Assembly: GCF_038096175.1 (NCBI RefSeq)
Contig: NZ_CP151099.1
Span: 2,668,501-2,732,500 of the forward strand
Direction: 5' to 3'
Length of the DNA: 64,000 nt
Source: Nostoc sp. UHCC 0302
GTDB lineage: Bacteria; Cyanobacteriota; Cyanobacteriia; Cyanobacteriales; Nostocaceae
In this document: piece by piece, positions 17,937-26,399 of the stretch
Numbering within the stretch: the first letter of the stretch is position 1
Layout: each line of letters starts with the position of its first letter
Program-made: the position numbers and the translations under genes
The notes under the pieces: model-generated
What the model was told of the DNA's origin: nothing
Databases searched by the model: none
What the model saw: only the letters and a program-made list of their open reading frames with translations

Positions 17937-18188
17937 CTAAATTTTAGGTTCATTTTCTCTACCTTTTAATATGACTAATGCCAGAGTATATTTGTTATCT
18001 TTGGCTGTCTCCTGTCCCATAGTCTGCGGTTTTATTCCTGCTAGAGCAACAGTTTGAGATGAAGAAACAATAAAGTCTACATCGTTAATAGCTCGAACTA
18101 CTTGTACTCCTTCTACTTCTTTGATTTGTAAATTTTGGGGATTCTCAGCAATATCTCTTTGGGTTACGAATTCTTTGCTATTTTCCTT
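17937..18188 (-). pseudogene. metQ: metQ remnant (methionine-binding lipoprotein, C-terminal third)
   Basis: Reading the minus strand from about 18188 gives an open frame ending at TAG 17937-17939 with FVTQRDIAENPQNLQIKEV, then VVRAINDVDFIVSSSQTVAL and AGIKPQTMGQE. This matches the second lobe of NlpA/MetQ lipoproteins (usual pattern DIAENPKNLKI...LPRALDDVDAAVI). There is no lipoprotein signal and no N-terminal two thirds. A stop (TAA) interrupts the frame just upstream. Together with the metI and metN pieces it marks a decayed metNIQ operon. Confidence 0.8.
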
Positions 18189-18232
18189 AAGTATGATGTG
18201 TTTTCATAATTAAGTTTCTATTAAATAGAGAA

Positions 18233-18733
18233 TTATCGTTTTCTCATCCGTTGTGCTAGTAAATCATCTAAAAACTGCATTATTTGCACTAAAGTAATCA
18301 ACACTATGATTGTTGCAACCATCACTCCTACATCGAAATGTTGGTAGCCGTATTGAATTGCTAAATTGCCTAATCCACAGCCACCAACTGCCCCAGCCAT
18401 TGCTGAGGAGTTTAGTAGACTCACGACAAGAATGGTCATACCGAGTACTAGTGATGGTAAAGCTTCTGGAATTAGGACTTTGAGAATAATTTGCCAGTAG
18501 TTACAACCCATTGCCTGGGCGGCTTTTATCAGTCTTTCATCAACTTCTAAAATACTGATTTCGGCAATACGACCAAAAAAGAGAATAGCAGCTAGAGTTA
18601 GGGAAACTAGTGCGGCTGTGCTACTGATGGAAGTATCGACGATTAATCGCGTTAGTGGGGTTAAAACTACCAGCAGAATAATAAAAGGAAGCGATCGCCC
18701 GGTATTGACAATCGTACCTAGGACATACGTTTG
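18233..18733 (-). pseudogene. metI: metI remnant (D-methionine ABC transporter permease, N-terminally truncated)
   Basis: The frame is open from the TAA at 18734-18736 down to the stop at 18233. It reads through TIVNTGRSLPFIILLVVLTP, ISILEVDERLIKAAQAMG, the permease EAA loop KVLIPEALPSLVLGM, and AMAGAVGGCGLGNLAIQYGY. These are MetI hallmarks, but the first transmembrane segment and initiation codon are missing (only an internal ATG at 18511). The 5' end is joined directly to a metN piece, indicating an internal deletion. A functional permease is unlikely. Confidence 0.82.
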
Positions 18734-18796
18734 TTAAGGTCGCGCAGTAACTCAAGAATTGGTCGTGTAGTTTGCGGACTCGTGAACTTGGCGGGG
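18722..18796 (-). pseudogene. metN: metN remnant (methionine ABC ATPase, about 20 residues)
   Basis: The minus strand encodes TSPQTTRPILELLRDLNKRM, matching the segment just after Walker B in MetN ATPases (family pattern DPQTTRSILELLKDLN). It is joined to the metI frame at about 18722-18733, so the rest of metN and the start of metI were lost by one deletion. Confidence 0.65.
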
Positions 18797-18896
18797 TAAA
18801 GGGTAAGGGGTAAAGGTTTTAAATCCCTTCCCCTTTAACATGAACCCCTTTTCTCAGCCCTCACCTAACATTTTTAGGTTGGCGGACTACTAGTTC

Positions 18897-19292
18897 CTAG
18901 TTCTTTGTCTGAGACTGATTGCTCCAGGGTTGTATTCTGCCTTGAGCATCTGTAGGCAAACTACTGGTAAAGCCTCTAAACATTTGAGCCGACTGTTCTC
19001 TGAGTCCTGCTGGAATACCTCCGGGTTTCCAACCAACAGTTTCTCGATATCCGCCTAACAATCCTGCTTCTATGAGAGTCTCCTCGTCAACTGGGACAGA
19101 CTCATCTGCTTGTGGAGCAACGAATAGAGCATCTACCGGACAATACAACTCGCACATAAAGCAAGTTTGGCAGTCGCTTTGACGGGCAATTCTCGGCGGC
19201 CCGTCTGGTACTTTGTCAAAGACGTTGGTAGGGCAAGCAGAAACGCAAATATTGCATTTAATGCAACGAGATTCACTAACTAATTCAATCAC
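18897..19292 (-). CDS. Ferredoxin with two [4Fe-4S] clusters, AprB-like
   Basis: 131 aa. Two complete cluster motifs: Cys10, 13, 16 with Cys20-Pro, and Cys41, 44, 47 with Cys51-Pro. The C-terminal about 75 residues (GLLGGYRETVGWKPGG onward) are an extension, as in AprB-like partners of flavoproteins. GTG start at 19292 overlaps the TGA stop of the upstream flavoprotein gene (GTGA), which implies translational coupling. It most likely passes electrons to or from that flavoprotein in the cytosol. Called AprB-like by organisation; it is not the dissimilatory enzyme. Confidence 0.9.
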   Translation of the reverse strand: MIELVSESRCIKCNICVSACPTNVFDKVPDGPPRIARQSDCQTCFMCELYCPVDALFVAPQADESVPVDEETLIEAGLLGGYRETVGWKPGGIPAGLREQSAQMFRGFTSSLPTDAQGRIQPWSNQSQTKN

Positions 19293-20932
19293 AGTGTTAC
19301 TAACTCCCTATCCTTGATGGCATTTTTCAGTTTTTGAGGCTTCACCCAGACTTGATCTAAACCACCACTGACTAGACGGTGGTATTGGTTCGGGTCTTGT
19401 TCGGGATAGTCTAGATGTTTGTGCATTCCGCGAGTTTCTTTGCGTTCTAGGGCGCTAGCATACATCCAACGTGCTGTTGCTACCATTGCAGTGGCTTCCC
19501 TGGCTTGGACAGCTTGTTCTTCTGATACAGCCTCGCTATTACGAATTTCTTTCCACAAATCATCTAGACGACCGAGAGATTCTGTCAATCCTTTCTCGGT
19601 ACGGAACATATTGCGATCGTAAGGGAATACTTCTGCTTGTACTCCTTTAATCACTTCTGATGGATTAAAGCTGCGGCGGCTAGTGTTACTAGTAGATATT
19701 GCCGCTTCTCCCAATCCTCGCACGGAGCGTTGATTGGCTTTCGTTCCGAGTTTTTGGGCATAAATAGCTGCTGCTTCACCTGCCCAATATCCAGAAGAGG
19801 TTGCCCAAGCGGCGTTATGACTACCACCACCGGTAAAGCCACCACAAATGAGTTCTCGTGTTGCCGCATCGCCAGCAGCATAGAGTCCTTTAACTGTGGT
19901 GGCGCAGGTTTCATCAACTATCCGAATGCCACCTGTACCACGCACAGTTCCCTCTAAACGCAGCGTCACGGGGAAGCGTTGGGTAAAGGGGTCGATCCCC
20001 ATGCGATAAAAGGGTAGCAAGAAGTTGTGTTGCACAGTCCGCAACATCGCCTGAATTTCGGGAGTTGCTTTGTCTAGGCAAGCATAAACAGGTTGGGTGA
20101 GTAAAATACGGGCAATAATAGAGCGACCCTTTTGGGAACCTGCTCCTTCAATTTCTGTACCGTCTTCGTAATAGAAGGTTGCCCAGCGGTAGTAAGCTCC
20201 CTTAGTAACCGAGGAGAAAGCAGGTGATAGGGCATAAGCATTGGAGAACTCCATCCCTGACATTTCAGCCCCTGCCTCAGCTGCCATCAAGTAACCATCG
20301 CCTGTAAGGACGTTACAGCCAAGAGCTTTACTGAGGAAAGCACAGCCACCCGTAGCAATTACAACTGCTCCCGCTCTGACTGTCCATCGCTCTCCTGTTT
20401 GGCGGCGAATCCCTTTAGCACCAGCTACTGAACCTTGTGCGTCTACTAAGAGTTCTAAGGCTGGGCTGTGGTCAAGTATTTTCACCCCTGCCTTGGTAAT
20501 CTTTTTCCGCATTAAGCGCATATAATCATGGGCTTGCTGAAGCGATCGCCGATGGGGATTACCTTCGTCATCCACTGGAAAAGGATAGCCCCAATCTGAG
20601 AGTTTATTGAGGTTAGTGTATGTTTGATCCAATACACGCTCCATCCAAGAGCGCTCTGAAAGGAAACCCCCCAAAGCTTCCCGGCTAGCCATCGCAGCTT
20701 CACGTTGCTGTGGATCTGGTGGAACGTACCAAACACCAGTACCAGAGGGTGCTGTTGCCCCACTTGTACCGCAGTAACCTTTATCCACAAGAACTACCCT
20801 TGCTCCTTGAGCAGCTGCATTCCAAGCCGCCCAAGTTGCAGAAGGCCCACCGCCTATGACTAGAACATCAGTCTCTAGTTCAAGAAAAGAAGTAGAACTA
20901 TTACTTAACTCAGATTGATAAGCACTTACCAT
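19289..20932 (-). CDS. FAD-dependent oxidoreductase, fumarate reductase/AprA-like flavoprotein
   Basis: 547 aa from ATG 20932 with AGGAG about 9 bases upstream. N-terminal dinucleotide-binding motif VLVIGGGPSATWAAWNAA, a mid-protein TGGCAFLSKALGCNVLTGDG segment and the C-terminal GLYAAGDAAT...GGFTGGGSHNAAWA FAD site place it in the succinate dehydrogenase/fumarate reductase/adenylylsulfate reductase alpha superfamily. With its overlapping ferredoxin it forms an AprBA-like two-subunit redox enzyme. Neighbouring SfnG-like and metNIQ relics suggest a role with organosulfur compounds, which is inference. The exact substrate is unknown. Confidence 0.87.
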   Translation of the reverse strand: MVSAYQSELSNSSTSFLELETDVLVIGGGPSATWAAWNAAAQGARVVLVDKGYCGTSGATAPSGTGVWYVPPDPQQREAAMASREALGGFLSERSWMERVLDQTYTNLNKLSDWGYPFPVDDEGNPHRRSLQQAHDYMRLMRKKITKAGVKILDHSPALELLVDAQGSVAGAKGIRRQTGERWTVRAGAVVIATGGCAFLSKALGCNVLTGDGYLMAAEAGAEMSGMEFSNAYALSPAFSSVTKGAYYRWATFYYEDGTEIEGAGSQKGRSIIARILLTQPVYACLDKATPEIQAMLRTVQHNFLLPFYRMGIDPFTQRFPVTLRLEGTVRGTGGIRIVDETCATTVKGLYAAGDAATRELICGGFTGGGSHNAAWATSSGYWAGEAAAIYAQKLGTKANQRSVRGLGEAAISTSNTSRRSFNPSEVIKGVQAEVFPYDRNMFRTEKGLTESLGRLDDLWKEIRNSEAVSEEQAVQAREATAMVATARWMYASALERKETRGMHKHLDYPEQDPNQYHRLVSGGLDQVWVKPQKLKNAIKDRELVTL

Positions 20933-20959
20933 TATTTACATCTCCTAACTTATTGAACT

Positions 20960-20992
20960 GGGGATTGGGGATTGGGAATTGGGGACTGGGGG
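20960..20992. repeat. Heptamer STRR tract
   Basis: GGGGATT-type heptamers in tandem inside the 192-bp gap between the monooxygenase and flavoprotein genes. Confidence 0.65.
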
Positions 20993-21035
20993 CTTCAATT
21001 CTTTTCCCTCTGCCTCCTGCTCCCCCTGTTACTGA

Positions 21036-21100
21036 GCGCAGTCGTAAAGCCTGCGGCACAGCTACGCTTAGGGCGCAGCTTCTCGTAGAGAAGTATGCTC
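21036..21100. repeat. Dispersed repeat, copy 1
   Basis: A sequence of about 60 bp beginning GTCGTAAAGCCTGCGGCA and ending CTCGTAGAGAAGTATG recurs in inverted orientation at about 55021-55083, with few differences. It sits in the gap of a probable operon. Confidence 0.7.
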
Positions 21101-21124
21101 CTCTGTCCTCCCGCCTAGCCCCCT

Positions 21125-22186
21125 TCATCCCCTTGCTGCCACAAGTTCTAAGGAACGAACTCGTGGCATTACTTCTTCGGAAAAACGCCTCATTTCAGTC
21201 GCGAAAGGCTGAAATTGCAGCATAAATGTACCGATTCCCACTCTGGTAAAGTCGGCTATGCGAGTTGCAATGGTGTCATAGCTACCGACTAAACCAGCAG
21301 CTGTGCCACCATTACTACCAACACCAGGGTACTTGGCCATGTTTTTGAACATGACTACTTCGGAATCGACTCCTTTGAGAAGCTCTGAGCGATCGTCTTG
21401 CGCTCCTATCATTGCCCTCAAGTTGTGATATTCCTCTTGAGCTTCTTCATCTGTGGGTCGAGCAATTACAAATGCTGACATGGCAAAGCCCAGAGCTTTG
21501 GGGCGAGAACGCGGTTGTTTGAGAACTTGGGCAATTGTTTCGCGGATTACTTCTATCGGACGACCATTGAGAAAAAATATATCTGCTTCTTTTGCTGCTA
21601 GTGTGTGCGCTGGTTCTGACTCGCCTCCCACATAGACACGCGGGTACGGATTTGCTACTGGACGAGGCCTGAAACTCAGATCATTGATCTGAAAGTAATC
21701 TCCTTGGAAGTTAACTCTCTCTTGGCTCCACAGAGCTTTCACTACTCTGATCCATTCGTCGGAATAGCGGTAACGCTCATCATGTGGAAGAAAAGATATA
21801 CCTGCTTTCTCCATTTCTGGCTTGAACCAAGCACTTACCAAGTTGATCGCAAAACGCCCTCCACTAATTGCATCAATGCCTAATGCCATCTTTGCTAAAA
21901 CTGCTGGATGGAAAAGTAGAGGCTTCACCGCAGCAATAATCTCAATTGAGTTGGTGGCTTCGGCAAGTGCTGCTGCTGCTGTCCAAGTTTCCAGCTGATC
22001 TAATTCTTGATTTCTGGGATTAATAATATGTTCTGCTATCAAAGTTGTAGTAAACCCGCACCGTTCAGCCAACTGAAGGAGATCCTTGGCTCGTGAGTAA
22101 CTGGCGTTACGAGGTTCAAGAGGGTGGTTCATCACGCCGCAGTTACCGTAAACGGGAATCCAAATTCCGTAGCGTGGCTCAGACAT
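21125..22186 (-). CDS. LLM-class flavin-dependent monooxygenase, SfnG-like
   Basis: About 353 aa from ATG 22186 (a TTG three codons upstream is less likely). The luciferase-like barrel shows GRFAINLVSAWFKPEMEKAG, HDERYRYSDEWIRVVKALW and YVGGESEPAHTLAAKEAD. These align with FMNH2-dependent dimethylsulfone monooxygenase SfnG and related SsuD/MsuD enzymes, which release sulfite or sulfinate from C-S bonds during sulfur starvation. It heads the minus-strand cluster with the AprA/AprB-like pair and the metNIQ relic. Two TACCGTAGTTT-like boxes lie 89-122 bp upstream. Sulfonate, sulfone or another substrate cannot be decided here. Confidence 0.87.
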   Translation of the reverse strand: MSEPRYGIWIPVYGNCGVMNHPLEPRNASYSRAKDLLQLAERCGFTTTLIAEHIINPRNQELDQLETWTAAAALAEATNSIEIIAAVKPLLFHPAVLAKMALGIDAISGGRFAINLVSAWFKPEMEKAGISFLPHDERYRYSDEWIRVVKALWSQERVNFQGDYFQINDLSFRPRPVANPYPRVYVGGESEPAHTLAAKEADIFFLNGRPIEVIRETIAQVLKQPRSRPKALGFAMSAFVIARPTDEEAQEEYHNLRAMIGAQDDRSELLKGVDSEVVMFKNMAKYPGVGSNGGTAAGLVGSYDTIATRIADFTRVGIGTFMLQFQPFATEMRRFSEEVMPRVRSLELVAARG

Positions 22187-22274
22187 AGCTTTCAAGAACC
22201 TTTGTTATAGACACTAAAAGTTTGCTTGCCACTAAATTTTGAGTTTATTGGGCAATCTATCTAATTTACCGCTA

Positions 22275-22308
22275 AAACTACGGTAACTTGACTGATTTGC
22301 CGTAGTTT
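22275..22308. promoter_or_regulatory. Inverted pair of TACCGTAGTTT-type boxes
   Basis: AAACTACGGTA (22275-22285) and TGCCGTAGTTT (22298-22308) form an inverted pair with 9-base perfect arms (AAACTACGG / CCGTAGTTT). They lie 89-122 bp upstream of the SfnG-like start. The same box occurs twice more at 23391 and 23435. The dyad layout suggests a dimeric regulator site; its identity is unknown. Confidence 0.5.
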
Positions 22309-22512
22309 ATAGTTATGAGATTTACATAGATTTTGCTAAAAGACAAGAGGCTATTAAGATTTATTGATATTACGTAGTAAAGGCGATACTCTTTCAGAGT
22401 CACTTCGTTAACGCATCGGTGGCGAAAACTTTCTTCAAAAATAAAGGACAAGTATAATTCTTGTCCTCAATGGTTAAAATAACAGATTTTGCTTCAAATA
22501 ACTTAGATGAAA

Positions 22513-23073
22513 TTAATTGTCTGTACTTGGTGCATAAAATTGTAGGCGACCAATGCCGAGAAACTGACCAGCAGTTTTCTGCCCATAGGGAAAAGCTTTA
22601 ACACCAAATAAATAGACGCCATCATAAAAGGGATTACGGTAAGTTCGCAGACCAATAGTAACTGTCTTACCCGGTGGCACAGGAGTGTCAAAAGATACTG
22701 TCACTGTTTGTTCTTTATCATTGCTGTTAACAGCTTTGAGTGCCAATTTTGCTCCTTGGTGGTTGCGTGTTCCTTCAAAAGCAAAAGTATCTTTTTGATT
22801 GAATTCAATATCTTCAGTACCGCGAATTTGGGTAAAGGTAACCTGTTGCAGTGGTTCCCCAGCAGTCGCTGGCACTTCCAAGGTGAAATAGTATGTTGTA
22901 TCCGAAACGCTTGTATCAACGTATGGGGTGCTGGCACTAACCAAACGAGGTGGTTGGACAAAAGCGATCGTGCCATCACCTAAAGTAACTGCATTGGCTA
23001 TCGATTGAGGTAATGAACTCAGCCCAGCACTAACAACAAATAAAGCGCTAAATAAACCAGTAGTATACTTCAT
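22513..23073 (-). CDS. DUF2808 domain-containing secreted protein
   Basis: 186 aa with an N-terminal signal peptide (FSALFVVSAGLSSLPQSIA, cleavage near ANA). The mature part shows the DUF2808 pattern: PPRLVSASTPY, YYFTLEVPATAGEPLQQVTF and a C-terminal YRNPFYDGVYLFGVKAFPYG. The family is widespread in cyanobacteria and its function is unknown. Likely periplasmic or outer-layer. A monocistronic gene with a long 5' intergenic region (1.1 kb to the divergent PBP gene). Confidence 0.87.
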   Translation of the reverse strand: MKYTTGLFSALFVVSAGLSSLPQSIANAVTLGDGTIAFVQPPRLVSASTPYVDTSVSDTTYYFTLEVPATAGEPLQQVTFTQIRGTEDIEFNQKDTFAFEGTRNHQGAKLALKAVNSNDKEQTVTVSFDTPVPPGKTVTIGLRTYRNPFYDGVYLFGVKAFPYGQKTAGQFLGIGRLQFYAPSTDN

Positions 23074-23390
23074 CTTTATATTTACACCTCGACGTTTTTT
23101 CTAGATTTATATCATTTGATTTTTACTTCAAATTTTCATGGCAAAGCTTGAGCAAATAAATTACTCCAGCCCTGTTAGTCAGCGAATTTAATCAAGTTTG
23201 CTAGCTACTTTTTAGCAAATTGTGTTGTAATTCTAGCACGTGATTTTAAAGTTGTTCAGGTAGAAAAAACAGATATTTAAATCCAAATTTAACCTTTAAT
23301 ATTTGCGAGATTTTTATTAATAAATACACTCAAAAGTCGATAACTTTACCGGCCTTTCGAACTGTGCAAATATCTAAAACTCCATGTATT

Positions 23391-23445
23391 TACCGTAGTT
23401 TAGATACTTTTATACTGCTATAACTTGGTAAGCATACCGTAGTTT
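23391..23445. promoter_or_regulatory. Two direct TACCGTAGTTT boxes 44 bp apart
   Basis: Exact copies of TACCGTAGTTT at 23391-23401 and 23435-23445. The 44-bp step is close to four helical turns. They lie in the 1.1-kb gap, about 320 bp upstream of the DUF2808 start and about 740 bp upstream of the PBP gene. Together with the pair at 22275-22308 this makes four copies within 1.2 kb. Confidence 0.5.
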
Positions 23446-24188
23446 GTAATACTAAACTTTCTAGTTTCGTAATTAAGGCTAATCCCGCATCCGATGTTAC
23501 AGCCCACTCTTTAAATTAACTATGATTGAAGATGGCTATTCTCCTTCAAATGTGAATTGCTCTGGTATACAATCTGTATTACTTTAGCTCATGCTTTAAA
23601 ACGCTGGAATTCTTTCTCTATATACATTTTGCCAGTTGTTGATTACTCTTTTGTCAAGCTTCGTGAGAAATTAGCGTAATCTATCTTTTATCAGATGATA
23701 ATCTTTTCAGAATCATCACAATAGATAGATATAGCTGATATAGAAGACAAAATATTCAGCATTTAGGGATATCTTTAACTGCCATAATTGTCTTAAGTAA
23801 TTATGTGGCGGTATTTTATTCAAATTTTCAAGCTCTAACTTGAAACTATAACTTCTTTCAAGGAAGTATTTTTCAGCACCATACTCTTCAAAACCCTAAA
23901 ATTCGCGATTGAATCGACAATGATATAGGAAAAACCTCATTTAATGAGGCTTTTATCCTTATACACAAAAAGTCATCGTTTAGGGTTTAGTTAGATTTTC
24001 GGCTTTTCAATTGTTATCTAAGGATAAATACATAGGATATAGGCAATACCAGTGCAATCTTATTATTAGTTATTTTCTACAGCCTACCCAAAGTTAGATT
24101 AATTATATTGGCAAGCAATTTTTTAACTTTCGTAACTATCAAAGTTTCGTTGAATAAATTGTAGTTATATTGAACAAGCGTAATTGCC
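23446..24188. other. Long intergenic region upstream of the PBP gene
   Basis: No conserved ORF on either strand. AT-rich. The only structures I see are the boxes just before it and the hairpin at 23935-23949. It may contain an untranslated RNA gene or long 5' leaders. Confidence 0.45.
23935..23955. terminator. Terminator-like hairpin without adjacent coding gene
   Basis: CCTCATT (23935-23941) and AATGAGG (23943-23949), extended by A:T pairs, followed by CTTTTAT on the plus strand and by TTTTTCC on the minus strand. No gene ends here: the flanking genes diverge. This suggests the end of an unannotated transcript. Confidence 0.5.
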
Positions 24189-26123
24189 ATGTCTTCATCA
24201 AACATTTTTGAACAGCAGAAGGCAGAAACTCATACTTCTCCTAGCTTCGAGTTTTGGAGACAAGTAGGCCTAATCACTGGTGGCACTCTCTTATCAATCA
24301 GTATGCTGACAAGTTCTGTTGTGGCTGGAGGGCTGATTGGTTTAGCCATTAGTTTCCGCAACTTGCCAGATGCCAGACAAATACGAAACTTTTTACCCCC
24401 AGAAACAACTTACATTTACGACATCAAAGGCAAACCCTTATTCGGTATACACGGTGAAGCCAATAGAAAAGTCGTACCGTTAGATAAAATTTCCCCAAAT
24501 TTAAAACGAGCAGTATTAGCCAGTGAAGATAGTTATTTTTACAACCACCCAGGTATTGATCCTGGCGGTATCGGACGTGCTGCGTTAGTTAACTGGATGG
24601 CAGGTGGCGTGCAAGAGGGAGGTTCTACAATCACCATGCAACTGGTGAAAAATCTATTTTTATCTCACAAGCGTGCTTTGACGCGCAAAGTAGCAGAAGC
24701 GGTACTAGCAATTCGTGTAGAGCAAATTCTTAGTAAAAATCGGATTTTAGAAATGTACCTCAATCAAGTTTATTGGGGACATAATAACTATGGTGTGGAA
24801 ACCGCAGCACGCACTTACTTTGACAAATCAGCAGAAAATTTGACTTTGGGCGAGTCAGCAATGATGGCGGGTTTAATTCAGGGCCCAGAAGAATTTAGCC
24901 CTTTTGTGAATATAAATTTGTCCAAGCAAAAACAAAAAGTAGTGCTGGCAAGGATGCTGAAATTGAAATGGATTACCCAGCAAGAGCATGATAGCGCCAT
25001 TAACCAAGAAATTAAGCTTGGTAAAATCACGTCATTTCAGGCTAGTACCCATCCTTATGTCACCAATACTGTGGCACAAGAACTGATTAAAAAGTTTGGG
25101 CGTGACGCAGTACTCAAAGGCGGAATGCAGGTGCAAACCACGGTAGATGCAGACTTTCAAATGATGGCAGAAGAAACCATCAGAAAGTGGCATAAAACCC
25201 TTGAAAGTCAAGGGTTAGATAAAAATCAAATCGCTTTAGTGGCAATTGATCCACGCACACATTTTATAAAAGCACTAGTGGGTGGTGTAGACTCGAAAGC
25301 TAGCGAATTTAACCGGGCAACTCAAGCGCTGCGTCAGCCTGGTTCTGCCTTTAAACCTTTTGTTTACTATACTGCTTTTGCTAGCGGTAAGTTTACACCA
25401 GAGACAACGGTGGTTGATGCCCCAGTCAGCTACAGAGATGGTGATAATTGGTACTCTCCACGCAACTATGATAATAGCTTTAAGGGTGCAATACCGATTC
25501 GTACTGCCTTAGCGCTGTCCCGTAATGTCCCTGCTGTTAAGATAGGTAAAGCTATAGGAGTAAATAAAGTCATCGCAACTTGCCGCACCTTGGGAATTAT
25601 GAGTCCGATGGAACCTGTGAGTTCTTTGCCATTAGGTGCTATCGGTATTACACCATTGGAAATAGCTAGTGCTTATGCGACTTTTGCTAATTATGGCTGG
25701 CAATCGCCCCCAACGCTCATCGCTCGTGTGACTGACAGCAGTGGCAATGTCTTACTGGATAATACCCCTAAACCTAGTCTAGTTCTTGACCCTTGGGCGT
25801 CAGCCACAATTTTAGATGTGATGCAAACGGTAGTTAAAGAAGGAACTGGGAGAGGTGCAGCTATAGATCGTCCAGTTGCTGGCAAGACTGGGACAACTTC
25901 TTCGGAAAAGGATATTTGGTTTATTGGTTCAGTACCACAATTAACAACTGCCATCTGGGTAGGGAGAGACGACAACACACAATTAGCTCACGGTGCGACA
26001 GGTGGAGGTATGGTTACTCCCATCTGGCGCGATTTTATGCAAAAAGCTCTTAAAAACGTACCAATACAGAATTTCAAAACGCCTTCTAAGTTTTCTCGAC
26101 CGAAGCCAGTTAAAAATAAGTAA
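24189..26123 (+). CDS. Class A penicillin-binding protein (PBP1A-type)
   Basis: 644 aa bifunctional peptidoglycan synthase anchored by one N-terminal transmembrane helix (about residues 26-56). Glycosyltransferase domain: catalytic Glu113 in ASEDSYFYNHPG and EGGSTITMQL at 143-152. Transpeptidase domain: Ser386-Ala-Phe-Lys389, Ser444-Arg-Asn446 and Lys566-Thr-Gly-Thr569. Length is normal. It polymerises and cross-links peptidoglycan in the periplasm. Monocistronic, with a strong 36-bp palindrome just after its stop. Cyanobacteria carry several such paralogues, so no specific symbol is given. Confidence 0.95.
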   Translation: MSSSNIFEQQKAETHTSPSFEFWRQVGLITGGTLLSISMLTSSVVAGGLIGLAISFRNLPDARQIRNFLPPETTYIYDIKGKPLFGIHGEANRKVVPLDKISPNLKRAVLASEDSYFYNHPGIDPGGIGRAALVNWMAGGVQEGGSTITMQLVKNLFLSHKRALTRKVAEAVLAIRVEQILSKNRILEMYLNQVYWGHNNYGVETAARTYFDKSAENLTLGESAMMAGLIQGPEEFSPFVNINLSKQKQKVVLARMLKLKWITQQEHDSAINQEIKLGKITSFQASTHPYVTNTVAQELIKKFGRDAVLKGGMQVQTTVDADFQMMAEETIRKWHKTLESQGLDKNQIALVAIDPRTHFIKALVGGVDSKASEFNRATQALRQPGSAFKPFVYYTAFASGKFTPETTVVDAPVSYRDGDNWYSPRNYDNSFKGAIPIRTALALSRNVPAVKIGKAIGVNKVIATCRTLGIMSPMEPVSSLPLGAIGITPLEIASAYATFANYGWQSPPTLIARVTDSSGNVLLDNTPKPSLVLDPWASATILDVMQTVVKEGTGRGAAIDRPVAGKTGTTSSEKDIWFIGSVPQLTTAIWVGRDDNTQLAHGATGGGMVTPIWRDFMQKALKNVPIQNFKTPSKFSRPKPVKNK

Positions 26124-26156
26124 CTAGACATAATTAAACTGAAGATGCTTTGTAGT

Positions 26157-26192
26157 TTGTAGTTACGCTTTAGCGCTAAAGCGTAACTACAA
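26157..26192. terminator. Perfect 36-bp palindrome downstream of the PBP gene
   Basis: Two 18-base arms, TTGTAGTTACGCTTTAGC and its exact complement, with no loop, 34 bp after the PBP stop codon. Position suits a terminator; absence of a T tract and the length suggest a palindromic repeat recruited as one. Confidence 0.6.
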
Positions 26193-26399
26193 GCTTTAAT
26201 TTATTTGTGTCTAGCTACTTATTAAAAATTAAGTATTAGATAAAATAGCACATTTGTTAAGCTCGACTTTACTCATTTTCATAGAACGCGATCGCCTGTT
26301 AGTCTTAGCTTTGCGTATGGGTATAAGTCTGTAGTGTCCGATTGGTTAATGATAGTAGAGTAAATTGGTTATCAGTATAAATTCACAGTCTCCACTAAG

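Noticed and set aside
19289-20932. Calling the flavoprotein/ferredoxin pair dissimilatory APS reductase or succinate dehydrogenase
   Set aside because: Cyanobacterial context, organisation and lack of the other subunits do not support those specific enzymes; only the superfamily is clear.
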